The notes: a model not told the origin generated them from the letters alone. Shown: positions 43,639 to 53,131, counted from the stretch's first letter. The stretch is DNA of 64,000 bases from Pseudobdellovibrionaceae bacterium (GCA_020635085.1 JACKAL010000002.1:1-64000); one strand, 5' to 3'. Program-made: numbers and translations.

Positions 43639-44289
43639 ATGACGGTAACTGCACAAATGGTGCGCGAACTTCGTGATAGAACAAGCGCCGGCATGTTGGA
43701 TTGTAAAAAAGCTCTAGAGGAAAACTCTGGAGATTTTGACAAAGCCATCGATTGGTTACGTCAAAAGGGCTTAAGCAAAGCAGCTAAAAAAGCAGGACGT
43801 ACTGCCGCTGAAGGTTTAGTATACTCCTACATCCATGGAGAAGGACGCATTGGCGTTCTTCTTGAAGTGAACTCAGAAACAGATTTCGTAGCACGTAACG
43901 AAGCGTTCAAGGGCTTTGCTAATGATATCGCTATGCATATCGCAGCTTCCAATCCCATGGCGGTTTCTGAAAATGAAATCCCTGCTGAAAAAATCGAGAA
44001 AGAACGCGTCGTTTTACGCGCGACCAATCTCGAATCTGGAAAAAAACCAGAGATGGTGGATAAAATTGTTGATGGCCAAATTAAAAAGTGGCTCGCAGAA
44101 AGCTGTCTTCTCAGCCAGAAATATGTAAAGAATCCTGACATCACTGTTGCGGATCATTTGCAAAACACTATCGCCCATATCGGTGAAAACATCGTGATTC
44201 GTCGCTTTGTTCGTTATGAGCTTGGTGAAGGCGTTGAAAAAGAGCAGAAAAACTTCGCTGACGAAGTGGCTGCTCAATTGAAGCAATAA
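43639..44289 (+). CDS. tsf: Translation elongation factor Ts (short form)
   Basis: Guanine-nucleotide exchange factor for EF-Tu. 216 residues with the N-terminal UBA-like VRELRDRTSAGMLDCKKALEE and the core SETDFVARNEAF motif. It is shorter than the E. coli protein (283) and lacks part of the second core subdomain and C-terminal module, like the short Thermus-type forms. A GGAG site lies just before the ATG, 3 bp after rpsB. Confidence 0.96.
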   Translation: MTVTAQMVRELRDRTSAGMLDCKKALEENSGDFDKAIDWLRQKGLSKAAKKAGRTAAEGLVYSYIHGEGRIGVLLEVNSETDFVARNEAFKGFANDIAMHIAASNPMAVSENEIPAEKIEKERVVLRATNLESGKKPEMVDKIVDGQIKKWLAESCLLSQKYVKNPDITVADHLQNTIAHIGENIVIRRFVRYELGEGVEKEQKNFADEVAAQLKQ

Positions 44290-44317
44290 TCTACTTTTTT
44301 ATTCGGGGAGCTCTGGG

Positions 44318-45031
44318 ATGGCCAATCTCAAGTACAAACGGATTCTGCTCAAGCTGAGCGGCGAGGCTCTCGCCGGTCAGCAGGGCTATGGAATCAACAT
44401 CGATGTTCTTGCCCAAGTCGCTTCGGAAATTTGCGAAGCCCATAGCATGGGTGCAGAAGTGGGCATTGTAATCGGCGGCGGAAACATCTTTCGCGGTGTC
44501 GCAGCCTCTACACAAGGCATGGACCGCGCTAGTTCTGATTATATGGGAATGCTGGCAACCAGTATTAATGCTCTCGCACTACAAGACGCACTAGAAAAGC
44601 GCGGGGTGCAAACCCGCGTTCTTTCTGCTATCGAAATGGCACAAATTGCAGAACCCTATATTCGTCGTCGTGCTGTTCGTCACCTTGAGAAAAAACGTTT
44701 GGTTATTTTTGCATCAGGAACAGGGAATCCCTTTTTTACAACAGACACCGCTGCCGCCCTTCGCGGTATGGAAATAGGCGCTGAAATTTTACTTAAAGCC
44801 ACCAATGTCGATGGCACTTACGACAAGGACCCCAAGAAATTTCCTGATGCCAAAAAGTTTGCTACACTCACCCACCGTGAAGCTTTAAACAAAGGTTTAA
44901 ATGTAATGGACTCCACGGCACTGAGTTTATGTATGGATAACAAACTTCCCATTATTACATTTAAGCTGATGGAAAAAGGCAATATTATCCGAATCCTCAA
45001 AGGTGAAACTATTGGAACGCTAATTAATTAA
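44318..45031 (+). CDS. pyrH: UMP kinase
   Basis: Phosphorylates UMP to UDP (amino-acid-kinase fold). 237 residues with KLSGEALAGQQGYGI at the start, IGGGNIFRG, and ASGTGNPFFTTDTAAALR for substrate binding. GGGGAG is the ribosome site. Standard member of the conserved cluster between tsf and frr. Confidence 0.96.
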   Translation: MANLKYKRILLKLSGEALAGQQGYGINIDVLAQVASEICEAHSMGAEVGIVIGGGNIFRGVAASTQGMDRASSDYMGMLATSINALALQDALEKRGVQTRVLSAIEMAQIAEPYIRRRAVRHLEKKRLVIFASGTGNPFFTTDTAAALRGMEIGAEILLKATNVDGTYDKDPKKFPDAKKFATLTHREALNKGLNVMDSTALSLCMDNKLPIITFKLMEKGNIIRILKGETIGTLIN

Positions 45032-45041
45032 AGGAGTCATC

Positions 45042-45605
45042 ATGTTCGCAGCTAAAGAATTAGTTACATCAACAGAAACGAAAATGAAGGCCGCAATCTC
45101 TGCGCTTGGTAACGAATTTAAAAAAATTCGCACTGGACGCGCACAACTCTCCATGCTTGATAATGTTCGCGTTGAATACTACGGCAACCCGACTCCACTG
45201 AATCAAGTGGCGTCGATCACCACACCAGACGCCCGCAGTTTTTTAATCACCCCGTGGGAAACATCGGTGCTTAAAGCTATCGAAAACGGTATCGTAAAGA
45301 GTGATGTGGGCATGGCGCCCATCAACGATGGCAAAGTGATTCGTTTACGTCTACCTGATCTGACTGAAGATCGTCGTAAAGATCTCGTCAAGCAGGCTAA
45401 AAAACTTGTAGAAGACGGTAAAGTAGCTGTACGCATGGCACGCAGAGACGCCAATGAGGCTCTTAAAACGGCTTTAAAAGATAAAGTTATTTCCGAGGAT
45501 CAAAACAAGCAACATCTCGATGAAATCCAAAAATTAACCGATAAATATTCTGTTGAGCTCGACAAACTCGCGGAAGAAAAAGAAAAAGAAATAATGACTG
45601 TATGA
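45042..45605 (+). CDS. frr: Ribosome recycling factor
   Basis: Splits post-termination ribosomes with EF-G. 187 residues, the usual size, with FKKIRTGRAQLSMLDNVRVEYYG and the RRDANEALK region of the triple helix bundle. It starts 10 bp after pyrH and overlaps uppS by 4 bp (ATGA). Confidence 0.97.
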   Translation: MFAAKELVTSTETKMKAAISALGNEFKKIRTGRAQLSMLDNVRVEYYGNPTPLNQVASITTPDARSFLITPWETSVLKAIENGIVKSDVGMAPINDGKVIRLRLPDLTEDRRKDLVKQAKKLVEDGKVAVRMARRDANEALKTALKDKVISEDQNKQHLDEIQKLTDKYSVELDKLAEEKEKEIMTV

Positions 45606-46342
45606 CGAATGCGACTGGTGCTCCTCTCAAGCACCTTGCTATCGTCATGGATGGCAATGGTCGTTGGGCTGAGAAAAAAAATAAAAACCGTTTATTTGGC
45701 CACGTCAAAGGGACAAAAGTAGCCAAACAAATTATTGAGGAGTGTTCGCGCCTAAAAATCGAGAACCTCACCCTTTACGCATTCAGTACAGAGAACTGGC
45801 ACCGGCCCCGCGTGGAAGTGTCCTTCCTAATGAAGCTTTTAACAAAATATCTTCATCGCGAAAGAGAAAACCTAATTAAAAATAATATTCGCTTTGAATG
45901 CATAGGACAATTGGATCGTCTTCCTGGTGCAGCGATTGTTGAAATCAATAAAACGGTCGAACTTACAAAACATAACACAGGAATGAAATTATTCTTTGCT
46001 CTTAGCTATGGTGGACGTCAAGAGATTGTTAATGCTGCCAAACTCTTCGCCAAAGATGTCCAGCTTGGTATGCGACGAACAGAGGAACTTACGGAAGAAT
46101 TATTTTCTTCGTATCTTTCAACCTATCCCACTCCGGATCCCGATCTTGTCATTCGCACGAGCGGTGAAATGCGTCTGTCTAATTTTCTCCCTTGGCAATT
46201 GGTGTATTCGGAAATTTACTTTTCGCAGATACTATGGCCTGATTTCACAGTTGCAGATCTTCACCAAGCTCTACACAATTATAACCACCGGGAACGCCGC
46301 TTCGGAAAAACATCTTCGCAAATTTTACAAGATAGGATCTAA
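45602..46342 (+). CDS. uppS: Undecaprenyl diphosphate synthase
   Basis: cis-Prenyltransferase making the C55 lipid carrier. 246 residues with IVMDGNGRWAEKK (the catalytic Asp), YAFSTENWHRPRVEV and the C-terminal RTSGEMRLSNFLPWQLVYSE motif. Together with uppP at the other end of the window it covers synthesis and recycling of the carrier. Overlaps frr by 4 bp; cdsA follows after 5 bp. Confidence 0.97.
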   Translation: MTNATGAPLKHLAIVMDGNGRWAEKKNKNRLFGHVKGTKVAKQIIEECSRLKIENLTLYAFSTENWHRPRVEVSFLMKLLTKYLHRERENLIKNNIRFECIGQLDRLPGAAIVEINKTVELTKHNTGMKLFFALSYGGRQEIVNAAKLFAKDVQLGMRRTEELTEELFSSYLSTYPTPDPDLVIRTSGEMRLSNFLPWQLVYSEIYFSQILWPDFTVADLHQALHNYNHRERRFGKTSSQILQDRI

Positions 46343-46347
46343 ATCCC

Positions 46348-47157
46348 ATGCTTATGCGCTGGATTTCGGCATTAAGTGGTCTGTTGATTATTCTTGTCAC
46401 CACTTACTTCTTTGGAAACCTCGGCTTAGTTATTCTCGCATCATTGATCATTCTTATTGCCGCAAGTGAATTTGCATTGTTGTTTTCTAACTCTAGATTA
46501 TCCACCGCACTCTTTGTTTTTTGCTCCACGTTTCTCTATTTTACTCATGTTTTTTACCCCGAATACACACTCCCCACCTTGATGCTACTGCTGATGTTTT
46601 TAGCCAGTAAAAGTCTTGTTTATTTTTCTGGCCGTCAGCCAACCCAAGCCTATTTGAATACAGAGTGGACACTCTGGGGAATTATTTATTGCGGGCTCTT
46701 CCCTGCTTTAACTTTACACCTCACCTATTCGATTGGGTGGAAAGTGCTTTATTTTTTATTGATCACTGTGTTCTTGGGTGATTCTTGCGCGTTTTTCACT
46801 GGAAAAATCTTCGGCGGAAAAAAAATATTTCCCAATATTTCTCCGAAAAAAACTTTCTCTGGGGCTGTCGGTGGACTCCTCGGCTCGGTTATTTTTGGTG
46901 TCGGTTTCGTCTACTTTGTTTCTCCTAAAAACATTGACTATCCTCATTGGATTTTGGTGTGTTTGACCATGGGATTTTTTGCCCAACTTGGTGATTTTTT
47001 TGAATCCCTGGTGAAACGTTTTACCGGGAAAAAAGACTCTGGTCGTCTCATGCCAGGACACGGCGGCTTTTTAGATCGTGTCGATGGAACTTACTTTGGT
47101 TCAGTTATACTCTATGTCTACTCGTATATATACGACCTTGGACCCTTCTTCTCGTAG
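46348..47157 (+). CDS. cdsA: Phosphatidate cytidylyltransferase
   Basis: Makes CDP-diacylglycerol for phospholipids. 269 residues, with about seven membrane helices and the signature SPKKTFSGAVGGLLGS ... RVDGTYFGS near the C-terminus, fitting the CdsA family. In many proteobacteria dxr follows cdsA; here a 124-bp gap without a gene separates it from rseP. Confidence 0.95.
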   Translation: MLMRWISALSGLLIILVTTYFFGNLGLVILASLIILIAASEFALLFSNSRLSTALFVFCSTFLYFTHVFYPEYTLPTLMLLLMFLASKSLVYFSGRQPTQAYLNTEWTLWGIIYCGLFPALTLHLTYSIGWKVLYFLLITVFLGDSCAFFTGKIFGGKKIFPNISPKKTFSGAVGGLLGSVIFGVGFVYFVSPKNIDYPHWILVCLTMGFFAQLGDFFESLVKRFTGKKDSGRLMPGHGGFLDRVDGTYFGSVILYVYSYIYDLGPFFS

Positions 47158-47281
47158 AGCTCCTTCTCTCTCAGCATAATGCGATGATACAAATGGGCTA
47201 CCTGTTGCCTCTCTGGCCCTTCTGTCCAGCTTTTATCTTTTGTGCCTCGACAGTTCTCGCAAGACTCCTTAGAATAAACGA

Positions 47282-48958
47282 ATGGATCTTATTCTTCATT
47301 ACTTGTTGCAAGGTGTTTCTTTTGTCGTCCCCATGACCATCCTTCTCGGTGTTCTAATTTTTATACACGAGCTTGGACATTTTGCTGTGGCAAAATTCTT
47401 TGGTGTAAAGGTAGAAACTTTTAGTCTTGGTTTCGGGCCGAAAATTTTTAAAATGATTCGTGGAGAAACCACCTATTGCCTCTCCGCAATTCCTTTCGGC
47501 GGATATGTTAAAATGTATGGCGATGAAATTGGCGGTGAAGTTCCTGCAGATCAAAAACATCGTTCATTTTTAGATAAGCCGATTTATCAGCGCATACTCA
47601 TTGCCCTAGCTGGTCCGGTAATGAATCTTGCTTTGGCATTTGTTCTTTTTCTTGTTTTAAGTATCGTTGGAGAAAGTGTTGTCGCACCTCGTTTAGGAGA
47701 TATTGACAATAGTACTTATGCTTATGCGCTTGGTTTCCGCTCTGGGGACCGCATTTTATCGATCAATAACGCGCCCATGACCCGATGGGAAGACGTGGAA
47801 AAGCAAGTCGCAGAGGCCCTTGGATCTCAATTAGAATTTCGTATTTTGCGCGAGACAGAGGAAGAGCCAGTTAAAATTATTGCTAAGGTCGAACCAGGAG
47901 AATCCCCCAACCCTCTTGAACCGGGGAAGACTATCGGCACTATTGCTGGGCTGGACTTCATAAATAATGCCTCTCTTGTTGCTGTCAGTGATCCAAGCTC
48001 TCTTTTTGGTAAGTTAGGATTTAAAACTGGTGATAAAATCATGGCGATTAACAACATGCCGGTAAATACTTATCGCGCCATACAAGAGGTTTTGCTCTCA
48101 GAAAGTTCTAATACTCACATTACGTTCGATGTCGAGCGCTATGGCCTGTCTGCCGAAAGTGAACCTGAAAAAATTAAACTCACCTGGGATCTAAAACAAA
48201 TTCCATTTCCCGATTCCGTAAAAGGTTTTGGTTATCACTTACCGGAAACTTTTATAGGCGAAGTGGTAAAAGATTCGCCGGCTGCAATAGCTGGTTTAGA
48301 GGCCAATGATCGCTTGTTAAGTATTAATAATCATCCGATCGAAAAATTTTCTGATATCGTGGATGAAGTTAACACCTATCGCAAAGACTCTCCCCCATTA
48401 AATGTAAAAGTCGTGAGAGGTGGCCAAGAAAAAACTTTTAACATGACTCCTAAAATGACTGAAATAAAATCCGAGATTGGTGAAGTAGAGAATCGTTTTG
48501 CAATTGGTATTCGCCCCATTACTTCACGCTATGTCGAGCACATCAAGTGGACCGCTCCTAATGCAAGTACTGCCCTCACTTGGTCTCTAGGAAAAACATG
48601 GCAATGGACAGAGGCTACCGTAATGAGCTTCGTCCTTCTTGTTCGTGGGCAAGTTTCCCCAAAAAATCTCGGTGGTTTTATCTCTATTGGGCAAATGGCG
48701 AAGAAAAGTTGGGAATATGGATTAGATGCGTTTTTAAGAATTATGGCGATTATCTCGTTAAATTTATTTATTCTAAATCTACTTCCCGTACCGGTACTTG
48801 ATGGCGGTCATATATTGCTTTTTTCTATTGAGGGCATCCGTGGAACACCAATTAGCTTAAGAAAATTAGAAATAGCACAGCAGATTGGTGTGTTCGTTTT
48901 GCTTTCATTGCTTGCCTTCTCTTTGTTTAACGATTTTTCTCGCCTGTTTGGCTCGTAA
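47282..48958 (+). CDS. rseP: Site-2 intramembrane metalloprotease RseP with three PDZ domains
   Basis: Cleaves anti-sigma factors and other membrane substrates within the membrane. The active-site motif HELGH (29-33) and the second zinc motif LDG with Asp507 are present. The periplasmic part holds three PDZ-like repeats with the GFxxGDxIxxIN pattern at about 128-197, 232-300 and 322-390. E. coli RseP has two PDZ domains and about 450 residues; this one has 558. The extra PDZ could alter regulation by substrates. Starts after a 124-bp gap after cdsA. Confidence 0.95.
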   Translation: MDLILHYLLQGVSFVVPMTILLGVLIFIHELGHFAVAKFFGVKVETFSLGFGPKIFKMIRGETTYCLSAIPFGGYVKMYGDEIGGEVPADQKHRSFLDKPIYQRILIALAGPVMNLALAFVLFLVLSIVGESVVAPRLGDIDNSTYAYALGFRSGDRILSINNAPMTRWEDVEKQVAEALGSQLEFRILRETEEEPVKIIAKVEPGESPNPLEPGKTIGTIAGLDFINNASLVAVSDPSSLFGKLGFKTGDKIMAINNMPVNTYRAIQEVLLSESSNTHITFDVERYGLSAESEPEKIKLTWDLKQIPFPDSVKGFGYHLPETFIGEVVKDSPAAIAGLEANDRLLSINNHPIEKFSDIVDEVNTYRKDSPPLNVKVVRGGQEKTFNMTPKMTEIKSEIGEVENRFAIGIRPITSRYVEHIKWTAPNASTALTWSLGKTWQWTEATVMSFVLLVRGQVSPKNLGGFISIGQMAKKSWEYGLDAFLRIMAIISLNLFILNLLPVPVLDGGHILLFSIEGIRGTPISLRKLEIAQQIGVFVLLSLLAFSLFNDFSRLFGS

Positions 48959-48969
48959 GCGAGACGTCC

Positions 48970-49635
48970 TTGCTTACGCTTTGTCTGGATACAAGCACAT
49001 CCAAAGGAACTGTTTGCCTTGGTGAAAATGGTCATGTTTTAAAATCCGTTTCTTGGCACAAACAATCTTCGCACAGCGAAGTTATTGTCAGTGCCATCGA
49101 GAACCTTTACTGCGAAAGTCAAAAAAAGATTGAGGACACTCAGCTTCTCATTTGCGGAAATGGTCCAGGAAGTTTCACGGGTATACGCGTAGCACTCAGT
49201 TTTATTCGCACTATGGCCCACGCAATGCATCTCCCTGTGATCACTGTAGAAGACTGCTGGAGTATTGCTTTAAACACGAACTCCACTCACTCGATTGCTG
49301 TGGCCCTAGATGCACAGAAAAATATGTTTTTCTTTGGTCGTTATGCATGGGAAGGAGATCTTTTGCTCACTAAAACTCCTGCCCAATTAATATCTGAAGA
49401 TCAGCTCGTCAAAGAAATGAGCACACCTGCTTGCTGGATTACAAATAAACCCGATGTGTTTGAAGAAAAAAATATTGATATTTCTAAATATGAGCCCCAT
49501 CCATCCGCGGAGAAAATGTATCAGCAAGTGATCCGCAATCTCCATCTGCATACGCAAATCACCTGGGAGCATGTAAGTCCTTTATACCTGCGCGCCTCAG
49601 CTGCCGAAGAAGTGCTTAAAAAGAAGAATAGCTAA
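48970..49635 (+). CDS. tsaB: tRNA threonylcarbamoyladenosine biosynthesis protein TsaB
   Basis: Partner of TsaD in making t6A37 on tRNA. 221 residues, ASKHA fold, with LDTSTSKGTVCL, SHSEVI, GNGPGSFTGIRVALS as in TsaB. Initiation is at TTG (48970), 11 nt after the rseP stop; ATG is not available nearby. Lies at the end of the rseP cluster as in several related genomes. Confidence 0.93.
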   Translation: MLTLCLDTSTSKGTVCLGENGHVLKSVSWHKQSSHSEVIVSAIENLYCESQKKIEDTQLLICGNGPGSFTGIRVALSFIRTMAHAMHLPVITVEDCWSIALNTNSTHSIAVALDAQKNMFFFGRYAWEGDLLLTKTPAQLISEDQLVKEMSTPACWITNKPDVFEEKNIDISKYEPHPSAEKMYQQVIRNLHLHTQITWEHVSPLYLRASAAEEVLKKKNS

Positions 49636-49659
49636 AAATTCATTGGGGTGCGCGCCCAA

Positions 49660-50328
49660 TTAATGAAGAATACTCTGTTCAAGGCATTTTTGATGTGTCG
49701 CTAGATTTAAACTAATTCCTGTAACAACACCTGATACTGACGTGAGCTTGACTTTAGATGTCCATCCTTTAGGTTTGATTGCTCTAGGATTAACATACGA
49801 CTGTTTTGATGAAATAATATTGCCAAAGGAATCTTTGACAATATCATAAAATACAATCTGCGCCTCTATCCAACCTCGACGAAATCCTTTGAACTCGAGG
49901 TATGAAGCAAGATCTGGACGACCTAATGGACAATGTAAGCCATTATAATCTCCAATACTAATTGACTCTTTGCCGTCACCAAAAAAATAACCATTACAAT
50001 TAACATTATACTGGCCATTTTCTTGTTGAAATATTCTATATAACCCAGAAACCATGCGATAGTATGCCTTCGGTTTCTTAAGAAAATCACTATATGTAGG
50101 GATATATGGTAGATTACTATCACCACTCCATGAATCTACAGGGAGCTGTTGACCCGAAACTCCAGTAAGCATTTCCTTCATTAGAACATCATCACAACTC
50201 GTGTTAGCCAGGACAAGTTCGTCAAGTGTCCATCTTTTTGTAGCGGACCCACTCTGCAGCTCATCCAGCTGATCTGTACTTGCGTGAGAAAAAATAAAAA
50301 ATAACCCAGCAATTATTAAATGATTCAT
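49660..50328 (-). CDS. Secreted protein of unknown function
   Basis: 222 residues; hydrophobic N-terminus (LIIAGLFFIFSHAS, signal peptide likely cleaved near SHA), several cysteines (four or five) and a beta-rich mature part with NCNGYFFGDGKESISIGDYNGLHCPLGRP. No family recognised. It is a lone gene, convergent with tsaB (24 bp between). Confidence 0.7.
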   Translation of the reverse strand: MNHLIIAGLFFIFSHASTDQLDELQSGSATKRWTLDELVLANTSCDDVLMKEMLTGVSGQQLPVDSWSGDSNLPYIPTYSDFLKKPKAYYRMVSGLYRIFQQENGQYNVNCNGYFFGDGKESISIGDYNGLHCPLGRPDLASYLEFKGFRRGWIEAQIVFYDIVKDSFGNIISSKQSYVNPRAIKPKGWTSKVKLTSVSGVVTGISLNLATHQKCLEQSILH

Positions 50329-50634
50329 TTAAGACTCCTTGTCTAAAACAACTGTTTTTAAGCTTAAGTTATTTTTTCTTCTTGGTCTACAGCACTTACT
50401 CAAATCGGAACCCTGAGAGCCTGTTGCAGAACTCCTGAGGCAGGATATCAGACACCAAATCTTACAATGTCCTAATCATACAAATTGGGATTTGGATGAT
50501 TCAACAAGGCGAAAGTACAGTTCTATGTACTCCATAGGTTGAACTCGCTCTCAGTAAATTTGTTGTTTATAATGCCTTGCGGCGATTGATTTCGTTTCGC
50601 CCGGTGCTGTTTTTATCTATGATTATAAGCAGAG
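50329..50634. other. Divergent intergenic region with hairpins
   Basis: 306 bases. AGTACA (50514-50519) and TGTACT (50526-50531) form a perfect 6-bp hairpin, and GCCT...AGGC arms lie near 50420-50440. TATGAT at 50618-50623 may be a -10 for the J-like gene. The part 50415-50590 has an unusual, more structured texture than its surroundings; it might be a remnant of a mobile element or an ncRNA, but I cannot support either. Confidence 0.4.
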
Positions 50635-51318
50635 ATGTTTACGGCGGGTACTGATCCATTTTTCAACTACTATGAGATTCTCGAGGTGGAGAAAACGGCC
50701 TCGCTGCATGAAATTTACCAAGCCTACGCGCGTATCAAAAAAACCTACTCTTTACGCAATCCTGACATTTTCAAAAATTTCACATTTGATGAGCTCCAAG
50801 AACTTTTAGTATTAATCGAAGAGGCCTATGCCACGATTGGCAACAAAGACACTCGGGAAATTTATGATCAGAAATTTAGTAAAATTTTTCCTGATTACAC
50901 TGTTCATAAAACTCATTTTATAGAAGATAGTACTCCTGTAAAAACCGTTGAAGACGATCACGCGGCATCGAGTTCCACTTTACAAGCCGATTTAATTCCT
51001 TCTGGTTATGCAAACACGCCGTTAAGTTCTTACAAAGTAGATGAAACTTTTGAAAGGTTAATCTCTCATCAAGATTTTTTTGACGGCACTTTCTTAGGTA
51101 AAATTCGTAAATATAAAAATGTTTCCTTAGAAGATTTAAGTAAATACTCCTGTATTAGTATGAAGTATTTGTATGCTCTCGAAGATAACAATTATAGTGC
51201 CCTTCCGGCGGGCGTATTTACGCGCGGTTATGTAAGTCAATACTGTAAAGTTCTCAGTTTAGACTGCGATAAGGTGATTCCATCGTTCATGAAGTTATTC
51301 AACAATGAACGAAAGTAA
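50635..51318 (+). CDS. Degenerate J-domain/RodZ-type HTH fusion protein
   Basis: 227 residues in two parts. Residues 10-80 follow the J-domain pattern (YYEILEVEKTASLHEIYQAY ... EEAYATIGNKDTREIYDQKF), but the HPD tripeptide needed to stimulate Hsp70 is replaced by Asn42-Pro43-Asp44. Residues about 150-225 are an HTH_25-type domain like the N-terminus of RodZ (TFLGKIRKYKNVSLEDLSKYS ... GVFTRGYVSQYCKVLSL). No transmembrane helix follows, so this is not a RodZ. The combination may be a scaffold or regulator. It overlaps rluD by 14 bp. Confidence 0.75.
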   Translation: MFTAGTDPFFNYYEILEVEKTASLHEIYQAYARIKKTYSLRNPDIFKNFTFDELQELLVLIEEAYATIGNKDTREIYDQKFSKIFPDYTVHKTHFIEDSTPVKTVEDDHAASSSTLQADLIPSGYANTPLSSYKVDETFERLISHQDFFDGTFLGKIRKYKNVSLEDLSKYSCISMKYLYALEDNNYSALPAGVFTRGYVSQYCKVLSLDCDKVIPSFMKLFNNERK

Positions 51319-52279
51319 GATCGTCGAACTGGTTATTACTCCAGAACTTGCCAATAAACGTGCCGATGTGAGTTTGACCGAAGCTGGTGTTTTTAGTAGT
51401 CGTTCTCAAATCAAAAAGATTTTCACTGATAAAAAAGTCATCGTAAATGGTAAACACATTAAACCATCACAAATTCTTTTAGCCGGTGATGCCGTCACCG
51501 TTGAAGTACCGCTGCAGCTCGAAGAGCGCTTAGAACCCTATGATTTTCCCCTTAATATCGTCTACGAAGACGAACATGTGCTTGTCGTTGATAAACCTTC
51601 TGGTCTTGTGGTTCATCCTGCGGTCGGCCATGTTAATGATACATTGATTAATGCGATATTAGCTCATCATATTAAGCTCTCACCCGGATCCTCTCCGTAC
51701 CGACCAGGTCTCGTCCATCGCATTGATAAAGATACCAGTGGATTATTGGTTCTCGCCAAAGATGAAAAAACTCACAACAGCTTAGCCCGTCAATTTAAAA
51801 ATAAAACGGTACATCGCAAATATTTGGCCATTGTCTTTGGGCACCTCAAAGAAAAGGAATCCTCTGTCGAATCTTTTATCTGTCGTAGTCCTGTTGACCG
51901 TAAAAAATTTATGGCCAGTCCTGGCCCGGAAGGTAAATGGGCTAAAACTCATTACAAGGTACTCGAAGAAGCGTCGCACCTTTCGCTGATCGAACTTGTT
52001 CTCGAAACAGGACGCACTCATCAAATCCGTGTCCATATGTCGCACATTGGTCATTCCGTTGTAGGTGATGATCTTTACAACGGAAAGAAACGTGCTAATA
52101 ATTTAGCAAATTTGCAATTGCGAAATATGATTAAAGACATGCCGCGCTTTGCTCTTCACGCAAGGGAGCTCGGGTTTACCCATCCCATTATCAATAAACG
52201 CTTAGAATTTGTTTCACCTTGGCCAGATAATTTGAAAGAACTTTATCAGCTTTCTGGTTTTAGCGGAGATTTATTGTGA
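51305..52279 (+). CDS. rluD: RluD-type 23S rRNA pseudouridine synthase
   Basis: Converts uridines of 23S rRNA helix 69 to pseudouridine. The 324 residues have an N-terminal S4 RNA-binding domain (about 10-75) and the catalytic HRIDKDTSGLLVLAK with Asp141 in HRID, plus the VHMSHIGHSVVGDDLY motif. Substrate within the RluA/C/D family is inferred from the RluD-pgeF pairing, which is common. Overlaps pgeF by 4 bp (GTGA). Confidence 0.94.
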   Translation: MNESKIVELVITPELANKRADVSLTEAGVFSSRSQIKKIFTDKKVIVNGKHIKPSQILLAGDAVTVEVPLQLEERLEPYDFPLNIVYEDEHVLVVDKPSGLVVHPAVGHVNDTLINAILAHHIKLSPGSSPYRPGLVHRIDKDTSGLLVLAKDEKTHNSLARQFKNKTVHRKYLAIVFGHLKEKESSVESFICRSPVDRKKFMASPGPEGKWAKTHYKVLEEASHLSLIELVLETGRTHQIRVHMSHIGHSVVGDDLYNGKKRANNLANLQLRNMIKDMPRFALHARELGFTHPIINKRLEFVSPWPDNLKELYQLSGFSGDLL

Positions 52280-52914
52280 TTTTTTTTGAAACCGATAAAT
52301 ACCGCGTACAATTTACCGGTCGAGATACTGGCGAAGACCAGCTAAGCGCCATATATAAAAATCTATATTCACTAAAGCAAACCCACAGTGATCATTTAGT
52401 TGAAGCCTCTTCCCAATTACAGGAAGGAGACGCCCAATGGACCACAAAAATTGGGATCCCGCTCATGATACAAACGGCTGATTGTATTCCTTTAATGATG
52501 TATTTTCCCGAACGGGATTTAATCCTGTCTATTCATGCTGGTTGGCGGGGCGTGATGACTCATATTACTTCTAAAGCGATTGTGCAACTCAGTTTGCAAA
52601 ATGAAACTCATGTGCATGCTTATATTGGTCCGCACATTCAATTTCAAAGCTTCGAAGTCGATGAGGATGTGGCTATAAAAATATTGGCCGCACATCAACA
52701 CACACTTTCTTCTCCGCATTGTAAAAAAATTGGTAATAAATATTTCATTGCTCTAGCAAAACTTGTAGAACATGAAATCCGAGACTCCGTAAATGGGCTG
52801 GAACAGTTCATTATAAGTTCTATCGATACAAAAACAGATCATCGCTTTTACTCTTATCGCAATGGAGATCGCGGCGGTCGCAATTTGAGCTTTATTGTAA
52901 AACGTAATTGTTGA
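52276..52914 (+). CDS. pgeF: Purine nucleoside phosphorylase/laccase-domain protein (YfiH/PgeF family)
   Basis: Family members are multicopper-like or zinc-containing enzymes with peptidoglycan-editing and purine-nucleoside phosphorylase activities. Signature residues are seen: LKQTHSDH, QTADCIPLMM, SIHAGWRG and HAYIGPHI; the C-terminus FYSYRNGDRGGRNLS is typical. 212 residues is slightly shorter than the usual 240. Begins at GTG overlapping the rluD stop. The second copy of the dispersed repeat starts 6 nt after the stop. Confidence 0.9.
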   Translation: MIFFETDKYRVQFTGRDTGEDQLSAIYKNLYSLKQTHSDHLVEASSQLQEGDAQWTTKIGIPLMIQTADCIPLMMYFPERDLILSIHAGWRGVMTHITSKAIVQLSLQNETHVHAYIGPHIQFQSFEVDEDVAIKILAAHQHTLSSPHCKKIGNKYFIALAKLVEHEIRDSVNGLEQFIISSIDTKTDHRFYSYRNGDRGGRNLSFIVKRNC

Positions 52915-52920
52915 AGGGGC

Positions 52921-53094
52921 TTCTTTATTTTATTGGTGGGAATTTTGTATTGAAGTCCATCCAGGACGCAAAGGGCCTCTCTGCCCTTTGAATCCCGTTT
53001 CGCTCGATCATCGTGATCGAGCGATCATTATTTTCTCTCAAAAAATCAAATGTCTTTGATTAAAGTCCTCCTGGTCACGATGACCAGGAGGCAC
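52921..53094 (+). repeat. Dispersed five-hairpin repeat, copy 2
   Basis: Same element as at 3807-3980 and in the same orientation relative to the preceding gene. Here every hairpin is perfect: CAAAGGGC/GCCCTTTG (52969-52990), GCTCGATCA/TGATCGAGC (53002-53022), AATCAAA/TTTGATT (53044-53061) and CCTCCTGGTCA/TGACCAGGAGG (53067-53091, loop CGA). Copy 1 has a mismatch or a bulge in three of these. No open frame of any length is shared. Confidence 0.88.
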
Positions 53095-53131
53095 CAATAC
53101 AGGATGTTCACAACTTTCGCATGCTCAGATC

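Noticed and set aside
47180..47340. Small frame in the gap between cdsA and rseP
   Set aside because: About 50 codons, no ribosome site, overlaps the rseP start in another frame, and has no resemblance to Dxr.
50415..50590. Possible insertion-sequence remnant or ncRNA
   Set aside because: There are hairpins but no terminal inverted repeats, transposase trace or second copy in the window.
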